Of a stretch of DNA of 64,000 nt, positions 42,831 to 51,383 are shown piece after piece. The translations under genes were made by a program, and so were the position numbers. Under the pieces are notes generated by a model. That model ran no database searches. It was not told the origin of the DNA and worked only from the letters and a program-made list of their open reading frames with translations. The stretch comes from Allomuricauda sp. NBRC 101325 (lineage in GTDB: Bacteria > Bacteroidota > Bacteroidia > Flavobacteriales > Flavobacteriaceae). Position 1 is the first letter of the stretch; each line of letters starts with the position of its first letter. The stretch spans positions 850,649-914,648 of the forward strand of contig NZ_BSQF01000001.1 of assembly GCF_030268205.1 (NCBI RefSeq), read 5' to 3'.

Positions 42831-42897
42831 GTCATTCTGAATGAGACGTAGTCGAAATGAAGAATCCCCCTAGATTCTTCGCTTTGCTCAGAATGAC
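42831..42897. repeat. Palindromic repeat upstream of GIY-YIG gene 1
   Basis: GTCATTCTGA (42831-42840) and TCAGAATGAC (42888-42897) are exact complements. Between them GAAGAATC and GATTCTTC form an inner stem. It is the same family as the element at 42369-42474. Confidence 0.85.
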
Positions 42898-42935
42898 GCC
42901 TATATGGTCATTGTTTATTTTTAAATGTCCATGGA

Positions 42936-44042
42936 TTAAACCGCTTCAAACATTTTACCGGGCAATGGTCGGATCGCACCCTTCATTTCCATGGTCAATA
43001 AAGTGGACGAAGTTTTAAAAATGGGCAGATTACACTCCAAAGCGACGGTATCCAGTAATTGTTTGCCGTTCAATTGCAAGTAGGAATAGATAGACTGTTC
43101 TGTGTCATTTAACTCGATGAACAGCTGTTTTTGCACTGTTATAACCTCTTTTTTTGACTCCAAATCCCATCCCAAAAGGTAAATAAGCTCTGCTGCAGAT
43201 GTTAATAAGTGCGCTTTTTGATATTTGATGAGGTCATTACAGCCCTTGCTCCATTTATCAGTTGCCCTACCGGGCACGGCAAATACCTCTCTATTATATC
43301 CGTGGGCCAAATCCGCCGTAACCAGACTCCCGCCTTTTTCAGCAGATTCAATCACAATGGTTGCCTCACTTATTCCAGCAACAATTCGATTTCTCTTTAA
43401 GAAATTTTCACGGTCGGGATTACTTGTGCTCCAAAACTCTGTGATAAAACCACCGTTTTGCTCTAGTTTGGATGCATATTTTTTATGAGCTTTGGGGTAA
43501 ATCTGGTTCAATCCGTGGGCCAAGCAAGCAATAGTTTGCAAACCATGGGCCATTGCGGCCTTTTGAATGGCAATATCGACTCCATAAGCCAATCCGCTTA
43601 CAATTATAGGATCTAAAGGTGCAATTTCTTCAATAAATTGCTCACAAAACGCAGTTCCATAACTAGTAATGTTCCTTGTTCCGACTACACTGATGATTTT
43701 CTTTTGCTCAAAATCCATATTTCCACGCTGAAAAAGGATAATTGGTCCATCAACACAATGTTTCAACCGATCAGGATAGGTTTCATCCATGAAATAGGAA
43801 AAAGCAATGTCATTTTTAAGTATAAATTCATACTCATTCTTGGCTTCTTCCAAATAAATAGCATCAAAAAGACCATTTATGGTGAACCTGCCAATGCCAT
43901 CAATCTTTAAAAGGTGGTGTGGTTTATCCTCAAAAACTGCAATTGGACTTCCGCAATGGGCAATTAATTTTTTAGCGGTAACATCTCCAATATTGGGAAT
44001 GTTTTGCAGCCGAAGCGCCGCAATAATTTCAGGTTCAGTCAT
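42936..44042 (-). CDS. dprA: DNA processing protein DprA
   Basis: A 368-residue DprA, which protects incoming single-stranded DNA and loads RecA during natural transformation. An N-terminal helix-hairpin-helix (IPNIGDVTAKKLIAHCG) precedes the Rossmann-like core with VGTRNITSYGTAFCEQF, SGLAYGVDIAIQKAAM and the ending VFAVPGRATDKWSKGCNDLI. A C-terminal winged helix (IYSYLQLNGKQLLDTVALE) is present. It is divergent from the HU-like/SPOR gene. Confidence 0.93.
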   Translation of the reverse strand: MTEPEIIAALRLQNIPNIGDVTAKKLIAHCGSPIAVFEDKPHHLLKIDGIGRFTINGLFDAIYLEEAKNEYEFILKNDIAFSYFMDETYPDRLKHCVDGPIILFQRGNMDFEQKKIISVVGTRNITSYGTAFCEQFIEEIAPLDPIIVSGLAYGVDIAIQKAAMAHGLQTIACLAHGLNQIYPKAHKKYASKLEQNGGFITEFWSTSNPDRENFLKRNRIVAGISEATIVIESAEKGGSLVTADLAHGYNREVFAVPGRATDKWSKGCNDLIKYQKAHLLTSAAELIYLLGWDLESKKEVITVQKQLFIELNDTEQSIYSYLQLNGKQLLDTVALECNLPIFKTSSTLLTMEMKGAIRPLPGKMFEAV

Positions 44043-44147
44043 TTGATTTGGGTGGTTAAGTTGTCCACAAAATACAGATTTTCAAATGTTAATAAAAAGT
44101 TATCCAGCTTATTTTGTACTCTTTCATTTTTTGCAATATTTGTGGCA

Positions 44148-45092
44148 ATGAGGATTGATTCATACATAGAGAATTTACTGTTTGATTACAATTGTGTCGT
44201 AGTTCCCGGTTTTGGGGCATTTTTGGCACATAGTAAATCAGCAGAAATTGATGCTGCTTCCAAAACATTGCTCCCTCCGAGCAAATCCATTTCTTTTAAC
44301 GCCCAATTATCCAAAAATGATGGGCTTTTGGTCTCCCATATTGCCAAGGATAAGAATTTAGGGTATGAAGAAATGCTTCAGGAAGTAGAAGAAGTTGCTC
44401 AAAATTGGATCAACCGTTTGGATCAAGGGGAAACCGTTGAATTGTTTTCCATTGGTAAACTTTGGCACAATTCAGAAAAGCGAATCCAGTTTCAACCAGA
44501 AAATAGAATCAACTTCTTAACATCATCTTTTGGACTATCCAGTTTTGCGGCCACTCCAATTCATCGTGAGGTTTTAAAAGAAGAAGTTGTAGAGTTGGAA
44601 GAAAAAATACCGTTCATTATAACTCCTGAAAAAAGAGAAGAAACTTCCTTTAGACCTTGGTTAAAGTATGCTGCGGTAATTTTATTGGCGGTTTCCATTG
44701 GATTTACCGGATACAACACCTACGATAACCATAAAAAAACGGAGTTTGCAGCTCAGCAAGAAGCTCAAACCGAGGTTTCCAAATTGATTCAGGAAGCGAC
44801 CTTTTTTGAAAGTGCCCCATTGGAACTTCCTGCCATTAACATTAATGTTACCAAAAAGCAATTGGGCAAACACCATGTAATCGCAGGTGCATTTCGTGAT
44901 GAGAGCAATGCAGACAAACGTGTTGCCCAACTTAAGGAAAAGGGGTACAATGCCTTCTATTTAGGTATAAACAAATATGGGCTTCACCAAGTTGCCTACG
45001 ATAGTTTTGAAGACCCCAAAGAAGCACTTGCATTTCTTAAAGAGGTAAAAGCTACAGATTCAAGGGATGCGTGGTTGCTTTCCGAGAAATAG
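44148..45092 (+). CDS. HU-like (CCDC81-type) and SPOR domain protein
   Basis: A 314-residue membrane protein. Residues about 1-140 form a tandem prokaryotic HU-like/CCDC81 domain (YIENLLFDYNCVVVPGFGAFLA and ETVELFSIGKLWHN). A membrane helix lies at about 172-190 (YAAVILLAVSIGFTGYNTYD). The C-terminal 75 residues are a SPOR domain (HHVIAGAFRDESNADKRVAQ) that binds denuded peptidoglycan. Start chosen at ATG 44148 (MRIDSYIENL). It links a DNA-binding-type fold to the cell wall, perhaps at the septum; function is inferred. Confidence 0.85.
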   Translation: MRIDSYIENLLFDYNCVVVPGFGAFLAHSKSAEIDAASKTLLPPSKSISFNAQLSKNDGLLVSHIAKDKNLGYEEMLQEVEEVAQNWINRLDQGETVELFSIGKLWHNSEKRIQFQPENRINFLTSSFGLSSFAATPIHREVLKEEVVELEEKIPFIITPEKREETSFRPWLKYAAVILLAVSIGFTGYNTYDNHKKTEFAAQQEAQTEVSKLIQEATFFESAPLELPAININVTKKQLGKHHVIAGAFRDESNADKRVAQLKEKGYNAFYLGINKYGLHQVAYDSFEDPKEALAFLKEVKATDSRDAWLLSEK

Positions 45093-45125
45093 GCCGCTTT
45101 CTTTTAAAACCATTCCTTACTTCAA

Positions 45126-45133
45126 TATCTTTG
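45126..45133 (+). promoter_or_regulatory. Candidate -7 box for the thioesterase gene
   Basis: TATCTTTG matches TAnnTTTG exactly and lies 16 bp before the ATG. No good -33 TTG is seen at the proper distance. Confidence 0.4.
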
Positions 45134-45149
45134 CGCAAAAATTCAAGGT

Positions 45150-45662
45150 ATGCGCGTTAAAACTCCAAGTGAATCCCGAACTGTAATGACCGATTTGGTA
45201 TTGCCCAGCGAAACCAATCCGCTCAATAACCTTTTTGGTGGCGAATTGTTGGCTCGAATGGATCGTGCAGCAAGTATTGCGGCACGCAGACATAGCAGAA
45301 GAATTACGGTTACTGCATCGGTTAACCACGTAGCGTTCAATCGTGCTGTACCTCTTGGTAGCGTTGTTACGGTAGAGGCCGCCGTATCGAGAGCCTTTAC
45401 ATCTTCCATGGAGATTTTTATTGATGTTTGGATAGAAGACCGTTTTACTGGAGAACGCACCAAGGCGAACGAGGCCATTTATACCTTTGTTGCGGTTGAT
45501 GACACCGGAAAGCCCACCGAAGTTCCCCCATTGGAGCCAGAAACCGATTTGGAAAAAGAGCGTTTTGCCGCTGCACTTCGAAGAAAGCAATTGAGTTTAG
45601 TGCTTGCTGGTAAAATGAAACCTGCGGATGCCACCGAACTTAAAGCGTTATTTACTTCCTAA
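45150..45662 (+). CDS. Acyl-CoA thioesterase, hotdog fold
   Basis: A 170-residue hotdog thioesterase of the YciA/BACH type, hydrolysing acyl-CoA to the free acid. The family marks are LPSETNPLNNLFGGELLARMD (residues 14-34) with the catalytic Asn/Asp region and VNHVAFNRAVPLGSVV. It ends one base before the stop of the aldo/keto reductase on the other strand, so the two are tail to tail. Confidence 0.88.
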   Translation: MRVKTPSESRTVMTDLVLPSETNPLNNLFGGELLARMDRAASIAARRHSRRITVTASVNHVAFNRAVPLGSVVTVEAAVSRAFTSSMEIFIDVWIEDRFTGERTKANEAIYTFVAVDDTGKPTEVPPLEPETDLEKERFAAALRRKQLSLVLAGKMKPADATELKALFTS

Positions 45663-46499
45663 TTAAAAATCAAAATTATCAGGGTCTGGGCCAAAGCGTT
45701 TTCCTTTATCCAACCCATCGAGTAATTGCATATCGTCTTTAGATAATTCAAAATCGAAAAGGTCTGAATTGGCAATAATCCGTTCTTTTTTGGATGATTT
45801 GGGTATCGTGACCACTCCTTTTTGAAGATCCCAACGCAATACAATCTGGGCAATGGTCTTGTTGTATTTTGTGGCCAATTCTTTCATAATATCCAAATCG
45901 AAGATATTTCCCTGCATCATTGGAGACCAAGCCTCATATTGAATACCTTTCGAATTACAGAAATCCACCAAATCTTGCTGCACCAAATAGGGATGGAACT
46001 CCATTTGGTTCACCATGGGCACAATTTCCGCCGTGGTCAGTAAATCTTCCAAATGATGCTTCAAAAAGTTACTTACTCCAATAGCTCGCACTCTTTTTTC
46101 TTTGTAGAGTTTTTCAAGGGCTTTCCAAGTTTCCTTGCTTAAATCGCCTTTTGGCCAATGAATCAAGTACAAGTCTAAATAATTGGTCCCCAATCGCTCC
46201 AAACTGGCATCAAAGGCCTTTAAAGTAGATTCATATCCCTGATCGGTGTTCCAAACTTTACTAACCAAGAATACATCTTCACGAGCCACATTGCTTTCAC
46301 TAATTCCTATTCCAACACCTTCTTCATTATTATAAATAGCAGCGGTATCAATATGTCGATACCCATGGTTCAAAGCATCTTTTACAGCATTGATCACTTC
46401 GCTACCGTCTTTGGAAAGATAAACGCCCAAACCAAAATAGGGCATTTGGATCCCATTGTGCAATTCAAAGGTTCCTTGTAAATCTGTTATTGGTTTCAT
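45663..46499 (-). CDS. Aldo/keto reductase
   Basis: A 278-residue NADPH-dependent aldo/keto reductase. The catalytic tetrad can be seen: Asp and Tyr in YRHIDTAAIYNNEEGVG, Lys in VFLVSKVWN, His in LYLIHWPKGD. The cofactor end RWDLQKGVVTIPKSSKKERI is typical. It resembles the 2,5-diketo-gluconate reductase group. Substrate unknown. It follows the EnvC-like gene by 3 bp and shares its strand. Confidence 0.92.
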   Translation of the reverse strand: MKPITDLQGTFELHNGIQMPYFGLGVYLSKDGSEVINAVKDALNHGYRHIDTAAIYNNEEGVGIGISESNVAREDVFLVSKVWNTDQGYESTLKAFDASLERLGTNYLDLYLIHWPKGDLSKETWKALEKLYKEKRVRAIGVSNFLKHHLEDLLTTAEIVPMVNQMEFHPYLVQQDLVDFCNSKGIQYEAWSPMMQGNIFDLDIMKELATKYNKTIAQIVLRWDLQKGVVTIPKSSKKERIIANSDLFDFELSKDDMQLLDGLDKGKRFGPDPDNFDF

Positions 46500-46502
46500 A
46501 GG

Positions 46503-47729
46503 CTAAAGTTGATAGATCCACTCCTCTGGATTGAGGCGGTTTGCATCTTTATAAAGATAAAACTTCAATTTGGTTGTACCATCAAACCGATTGGTATTAA
46601 TATCGCCCAGGACTTCCTTGGCGGCTACCCTATCTCCTTTTTTAACGTACAAAGTGGACAGGTTGTAGTAGGTGCTAATGTAGTTTCCGTGTTTTATCTG
46701 TACTCCTTTGTTTCCGCCGGGAACGGATAAAATGGCAATTACCTCACCTTCAAAAATGGCACGAGCTTTGCTCCCCTTATCTGTGGTAATGGTAACCCCA
46801 TTGTTTCTGTGTTTGATTCCTGGATAAAGCTTGTCTGCGTAAACTCCATAACCTTGGCTTTTTACCCCTTTTTCTACAGGCCAAATGAGTCTGCCCTTAT
46901 TTGATGAAAAGTTATCGGCAACCAATTTAGCTTCGGGGGTAAGAGCAAAAGTGGCACTGCTTGTAGAATTTCCAGAACTTTTATTGGAACTCGCAATCGC
47001 ACTTTTGATCATTCGTTCAATTTCATTATCAATTTTACGGGCCTCTCTTTGCTTTTCTGAAATGGCTGCAGTGTATTTGGCCTCATTTTGTTTTATGCTC
47101 GTTAAAAGGCTTCTTTGTGTTGCCACTTCTTTGTCCAGCTCCACCTTTGCCGCTTGATTTTCGGCCAACAACTGTTCTTTTTCCCTTCTTTGGCGCACCA
47201 AATCCTGATTCAATTGGGTCAACTCTTCCGTTTTAGCAACAATTCCCTCTCCTTGCTTTTTTCTATGCTTGGCGTATTGCTGCATATACTGAAGTCTTTT
47301 AAGGCCTTGAAAGAAATTCTCAGCAGACAACAAAAACATGAGTCGATTGTTCTGGGATTTATTTTGATAGGTTTTTTGAATCAAGTTCGCATAGTCTTCT
47401 TTTAAGATCTCGAGATCTTCCCGAAGCTTACTAATATTTCTAATGTTGACATTGATCTGACGATTGAGCAAATTGGATTGTTGGTTAGTCACCCGAATCA
47501 ACTGTTGCCGCACATTGATTTTGTTGTCCAAGGCTTCCATTTGATCAAGAATTGTGCCTTTTTCTTTTCGTTCCGCGAAGAGTAAACGGTTGATTTCCTT
47601 AATTTCTTCTTGAAGTCTTTCCCTTTTGGCCTCCAACGCTTTTTGTTCACTGGTTTGGCCAAAAGATGAAATGGAAACCAAAAAGGTAACCATCAGTAAA
47701 TAAAAACAATAAGTAAATTTATTTTTCAA
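46503..47729 (-). CDS. envC: EnvC-like murein hydrolase activator
   Basis: A 408-residue secreted protein: signal peptide (CFYLLMVTFLVSISSFGQ), a long coiled coil at about 25-250 (EEIKEINRLLFAERKEKG and on), and a LytM/M23 domain at about 285-408. The zinc ligands are lost: HRNNGVTI replaces HxGxD and HGNYISTYYNL lacks the second His of HxH. As in E. coli EnvC, it therefore should activate amidases and not cut peptidoglycan itself. It is followed upstream by the DUF4292 and TPR genes. Confidence 0.88.
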   Translation of the reverse strand: MKNKFTYCFYLLMVTFLVSISSFGQTSEQKALEAKRERLQEEIKEINRLLFAERKEKGTILDQMEALDNKINVRQQLIRVTNQQSNLLNRQINVNIRNISKLREDLEILKEDYANLIQKTYQNKSQNNRLMFLLSAENFFQGLKRLQYMQQYAKHRKKQGEGIVAKTEELTQLNQDLVRQRREKEQLLAENQAAKVELDKEVATQRSLLTSIKQNEAKYTAAISEKQREARKIDNEIERMIKSAIASSNKSSGNSTSSATFALTPEAKLVADNFSSNKGRLIWPVEKGVKSQGYGVYADKLYPGIKHRNNGVTITTDKGSKARAIFEGEVIAILSVPGGNKGVQIKHGNYISTYYNLSTLYVKKGDRVAAKEVLGDINTNRFDGTTKLKFYLYKDANRLNPEEWIYQL

Positions 47730-47730
47730 A

Positions 47731-48513
47731 TTACTTTAATGTTATTTTATCATACCCATTTGGCACTTTATAGGGAAAACTCATAGGCTTGTCCAATTCC
47801 AAGTTACGAAAACTAAGCTCTATAGTCGTAAAATCCCCTTCCTCTTCCGCAACAATATTGATTTGGTCCGGCAAAACCTTTCCAGAAATATCCTGATAGG
47901 TATAATTCGCTTTTAATTGTCTCGCTTTCTCTGGTTGTGAAATTTCCTGGGATGCAATTTTAAAGTTCTTGGGCTCTACTTGAAAGATGATTTTGAAAAG
48001 CTCCCTTGCTTTTTTGGGAGTAAGTTGATAATTGCCTTCGTAAACCCCTGAATTGAATTTCTCTCTTCTCAAATCTAAAACAGCATTGCCCAACAAAAGG
48101 TTCTGAACCTTTTCAAAATCGAGCTCCGTACCCAACAAATGACTTAAATAACTAAAATCACCATCGAAATACTCATTGTTCAACTTGTTGTAAAATGAAA
48201 CCTTTTCGGGAGTGATATGTGCCTTAACCACACCTAGAGGAGCACTCATCCAAATCACTTTATCCTTTTCCATTCTCAAACTCACATTAACCCCTTGCGA
48301 ATCATCACCGTCGGTATAATCAATTTTAACCTTACCACTTAAGGTCTTAAAATCGGATTGATTGGAATAATGGTTTTTGATGATGCTATTTGTGGACAGG
48401 CGTGCATCCACTTCGCCACCTGTAATTGCTTTAGTGCCTTTACATGCTCCAAGAGTGAGCAAAGCAACAAGCACAAAGCTAATTTTAGTTATTCTATTTT
48501 TATATCGTTGCAT
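47731..48513 (-). CDS. DUF4292 lipoprotein
   Basis: A 260-residue lipoprotein (lipobox LLTLGACKGTKA). It fits DUF4292, a Bacteroidota family resembling the LolA/LolB fold. Marks include FKTLSGKVKIDYTDGDDSQG, MSAPLGVVKAHITPEKV and DGDFSYLSHLLG. Outer-membrane lipid or lipoprotein handling is a possible role by fold likeness only. It lies 1 bp from the EnvC-like gene and overlaps the TPR gene by one base. Confidence 0.82.
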   Translation of the reverse strand: MQRYKNRITKISFVLVALLTLGACKGTKAITGGEVDARLSTNSIIKNHYSNQSDFKTLSGKVKIDYTDGDDSQGVNVSLRMEKDKVIWMSAPLGVVKAHITPEKVSFYNKLNNEYFDGDFSYLSHLLGTELDFEKVQNLLLGNAVLDLRREKFNSGVYEGNYQLTPKKARELFKIIFQVEPKNFKIASQEISQPEKARQLKANYTYQDISGKVLPDQINIVAEEEGDFTTIELSFRNLELDKPMSFPYKVPNGYDKITLK

Positions 48514-49433
48514 TATAATCCTGAATTGATCTTATTTAAATACTCATTGGCCTTTTGGGTATTTCCCAATTTGGAATAGGCTTTTGAAAGTTCTTCATAA
48601 AAAGCATTAGTCAACTTGGCGTCGTCCAAAATATAATCCAGACCACTTTCCATAACTTCTATGGCTTTGTTTGCGTTTGAAGTATTGTTCAATGCTTTGC
48701 CATAAACCAAATAAAAATACGGTTGAAGTGGATAATTGTCCACAGCATCTTTTGATGCTTCCAACAGTTTTATATAATCCCTATTCGCAATCAAAGTTTC
48801 TATTTCAGATTTTAATTGGCTAACTGGGTCATTGGAATTGGTTTCATCTTTTGGTTCTGTTTTAGCCACAACCTCTTCCTTGTCTTGTTGCAAAGAATCA
48901 TTGATTTTAAGGATTAGATCGTCGGCCAATTTTGAACCTTTGAGCTCTTTGGTCACATTAAGTGCTTCTTCAAACTTTTTCTTTTTGAAGTAAGACAGTG
49001 CCATATTCTCCTTTAGCTTTTGATTATCGTAGGGAATTTGCTGCTGAACCGATTCAATTGGGCTTCCTTGCTTCTCCAAAATGGTCAGTAGATTGTCTAA
49101 ATACCAAAAATCTGTGGGTTCGGACAAAAGTGCTTCAATTGCATATTCTTGGGCTTGCACATATTTTTTATCGAGTAGATAGGCTTTGCCCAACTCGTAA
49201 TCCACCACACTATTATTGGGTTCCAATTCCTTGCACTTTAGCAATAGGTCAATTGCCCGGTCGTAGTTTTGAATTCCTTTTTGTTTTAAGGCCTCGAAAA
49301 AGTTTTCCTGAAACTCATCGGTATATTCTTCGAGGTAGACTTCAGCGCTTTCCTGTTCTTCTTGGGCAATGGCAATGCTGTGTGTTGAAGAAAACACAAC
49401 TAAAAACACCCAAAGAAAAAACGTCTTTTTCAT
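48513..49433 (-). CDS. Secreted tetratricopeptide-repeat protein
   Basis: A 306-residue secreted protein with a signal peptide (LWVFLVVFSSTHSIAIAQ) and several TPR motifs (YDRAIDLLLKCKELEPNN, YVQAQEYAIEALLSEPTD, ANKAIEVMESGLDYI). TPRs bind partner proteins, here probably in the periplasm. It is the first gene of a tight unit with DUF4292 and the EnvC-like gene (1-base overlap). Confidence 0.82.
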   Translation of the reverse strand: MKKTFFLWVFLVVFSSTHSIAIAQEEQESAEVYLEEYTDEFQENFFEALKQKGIQNYDRAIDLLLKCKELEPNNSVVDYELGKAYLLDKKYVQAQEYAIEALLSEPTDFWYLDNLLTILEKQGSPIESVQQQIPYDNQKLKENMALSYFKKKKFEEALNVTKELKGSKLADDLILKINDSLQQDKEEVVAKTEPKDETNSNDPVSQLKSEIETLIANRDYIKLLEASKDAVDNYPLQPYFYLVYGKALNNTSNANKAIEVMESGLDYILDDAKLTNAFYEELSKAYSKLGNTQKANEYLNKINSGL

Positions 49434-49472
49434 AACATCCTATTCACCCATCAAACCAAATCTACCCTAAAG

Positions 49473-50489
49473 TTATTCCAAAACGGAATAATCTCCAATG
49501 CTAATGGATTCAAAATTACCATTATACACCACAAAATTACCAATCATCGCATTGTCCAAATTGGCGTTGGATATTTTGCTGTTGCTTTGGATCAAACTGT
49601 TTTTAATGGTTGAATTTTCCAAAACCGTATTCGAACCTACCGAAACATAAGGTCCAACCGTGGTATTTTTAAGAACTACGTTCTCCCCGATAAAACAGGG
49701 CTCAATAATGTTGGCATTTTCTTGTTGCACGGAATCAGCAATTAAATTCTCACCCTCACTTTCCAAAAATCCAAGCATGCGCTGGTTGGTTTCCACGGTT
49801 ACGTTTTTGTTACCGCAATCCATCCATTCATCCACCTTACCTGGAACAAATTTCATGCCCTTTTCCATCATGCGTTTGATTCCATCATTGATTTGGTATT
49901 CTCCACCATGGGTAATGTTGTTCTCCAACACATGCTGCAATTCATTTTTAAGCACTCCTACATCTTTAAAATAGTAAATACCAATCACCGCTAAGTCAGA
50001 AACAAACTCCTTGGGCTTTTCTACCAATTCAACAATTTCATTGCTGTTGTTGAGCTGTACCACACCATACGCTTCTGGACGTTCTACTTGTTTTACCCAA
50101 ATCACACTATCTGCGGATTTGTCCAAATCGAAATCAGCACGAATCAAGGTGTCAGCGTATGCAATCACAGCGGAGCCACTTAATGACTCTTTAGCACTCA
50201 TTATGGCATGTCCTGTGCCCAAAGGTTGATCCTGGCGATAAATGGAACCTTTAGCGCCTAAATTCTCCGCTAGTTCCATCAAACTTTCCACCACATCATC
50301 GCCAAAAAAGGCAGGGTCACCTAAAATAAAGGCAACTTCCTCGATAGGTTCGCCCAAAACTTTTGCAATATCCTCTACCAAACGGTGCACAATGGGTTTT
50401 CCAGCTACAGGAATCAAAGGTTTGGGAATGGTCAATGTATGTGGTCTAAGACGGGACCCTCTTCCCGCCATGGGTACGATTATTTTCAT
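49473..50489 (-). CDS. Sugar-1-phosphate nucleotidyltransferase
   Basis: A 338-residue nucleotidyltransferase that joins an NTP to a sugar 1-phosphate. The N-terminal signature is PMAGRGSRLRPHTLTIPKPL; the catalytic and sugar-binding motifs are GTGHAIMSAK and GGEYQINDGIKRMME. The C-terminal part is a left-handed beta-helix with hexapeptide repeats (NVVLKNTTVGPYVSVGSNTV). It resembles glucose-1-phosphate thymidylyltransferases, but the base is not certain. It lies between the TPR gene and GIY-YIG copy 2, on one strand. Confidence 0.88.
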   Translation of the reverse strand: MKIIVPMAGRGSRLRPHTLTIPKPLIPVAGKPIVHRLVEDIAKVLGEPIEEVAFILGDPAFFGDDVVESLMELAENLGAKGSIYRQDQPLGTGHAIMSAKESLSGSAVIAYADTLIRADFDLDKSADSVIWVKQVERPEAYGVVQLNNSNEIVELVEKPKEFVSDLAVIGIYYFKDVGVLKNELQHVLENNITHGGEYQINDGIKRMMEKGMKFVPGKVDEWMDCGNKNVTVETNQRMLGFLESEGENLIADSVQQENANIIEPCFIGENVVLKNTTVGPYVSVGSNTVLENSTIKNSLIQSNSKISNANLDNAMIGNFVVYNGNFESISIGDYSVLE

Positions 50490-50555
50490 GCAAGTGCCCG
50501 CGAAAGCGGTTATCTTTTAATTATTAAACTTTGTTTCCTTCTCTATACAGATGGT

Positions 50556-50867
50556 TTATCTCAATTTATTAAAATCCAATTTCCAATTGAGACTAATGTC
50601 AATCCAGTTCGGATTGAATTCCTCTATTAATTTAATTTTCCAATCTCTTTTCCACTTCTTCATTTGTCTTTCACGCTTTACGGCCTTTTCTCCATTTTCA
50701 TACGCTTCAAAATGAACCAACTTATCGCAATTATATTTTGCAGTAAATGATTGTGGATAAACTTTCAACTTATGTTCTTTTACCCGCTCTTCAAGATTAT
50801 CAGTGACACCAATATAAAGAGTTCCTTTCGGTCGATTGCACATCATATAAACATTCCACTCTTTCAT
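50556..50867 (-). CDS. GIY-YIG nuclease superfamily protein (copy 2)
   Basis: A 103-residue single-domain GIY-YIG protein. The motif is MMCNRPKGTLYIGVTDNLEE with the R in VKEHKLKVYPQ, and the Glu in KRERQMKKWKRDWKI. It is a diverged paralogue of the 42477-42779 gene; shared motifs include YNCDKLVHFEAY against YKCKHLIYYEVY. It lies between the nucleotidyltransferase and dut genes. Confidence 0.85.
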   Translation of the reverse strand: MKEWNVYMMCNRPKGTLYIGVTDNLEERVKEHKLKVYPQSFTAKYNCDKLVHFEAYENGEKAVKRERQMKKWKRDWKIKLIEEFNPNWIDISLNWKLDFNKLR

Positions 50868-50948
50868 ACATTGAACAGAGGTTGTGCAATTTTTATATTA
50901 GTTAAACTTTTACCATTACTCTTAAAGATTCCTGCCTACACAGGAATT

Positions 50949-51383
50949 TTATTTGGTTCCAGTACTTCCAAAACCTCCAACGCCCCTATCCGTTTCTGAA
51001 AGGGAATCAACTTCTACCCATTCGGCTCGTTCGTGTTTGGCAATGACCATTTGTGCAATTCGTTCTCCGTTTTCAACTGTAAAATCTTCGGAAGAAAGAT
51101 TGGCCAGGATAACCCCGACTTCTCCTCTATAATCAGCGTCTATGGTTCCTGGAGCGTTCAGTACTGTTATACCTTTTTTGGCTGCCAATCCACTTCTGGG
51201 GCGCACTTGAGCTTCTACGCCAATAGGCAGCTCCATAAATATACCAGTTGGAACAATCGCCCTTTCCAAAGGTTTTAGCACAATGGGTGTTTCAATATTG
51301 GCCCTAAGGTCCATTCCTGCCGAGGCAAGGGTTTCATAATGTGGCAATGCATGCCCTGATTTGTTGATGACTTTAATCTCCAC
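50949..51383 (-). CDS. dut: dUTP diphosphatase
   Basis: A 144-residue trimeric dUTPase that keeps uracil out of DNA and supplies dUMP. All five motifs can be seen: [43 protein letters not shown] and [10 protein letters not shown]. The start overlaps the flippase stop by 11 bp, so the two are cotranscribed. Confidence 0.96.
   Translation of the reverse strand: MEIKVINKSGHALPHYETLASAGMDLRANIETPIVLKPLERAIVPTGIFMELPIGVEAQVRPRSGLAAKKGITVLNAPGTIDADYRGEVGVILANLSSEDFTVENGERIAQMVIAKHERAEWVEVDSLSETDRGVGGFGSTGTK

Noticed and set aside
44060-44107. TTGTCCACA and TTATCCAG words between dprA and the HU-like gene
   Set aside because: Imperfect DnaA-box matches without further boxes; the gap is better read as a divergent promoter region.
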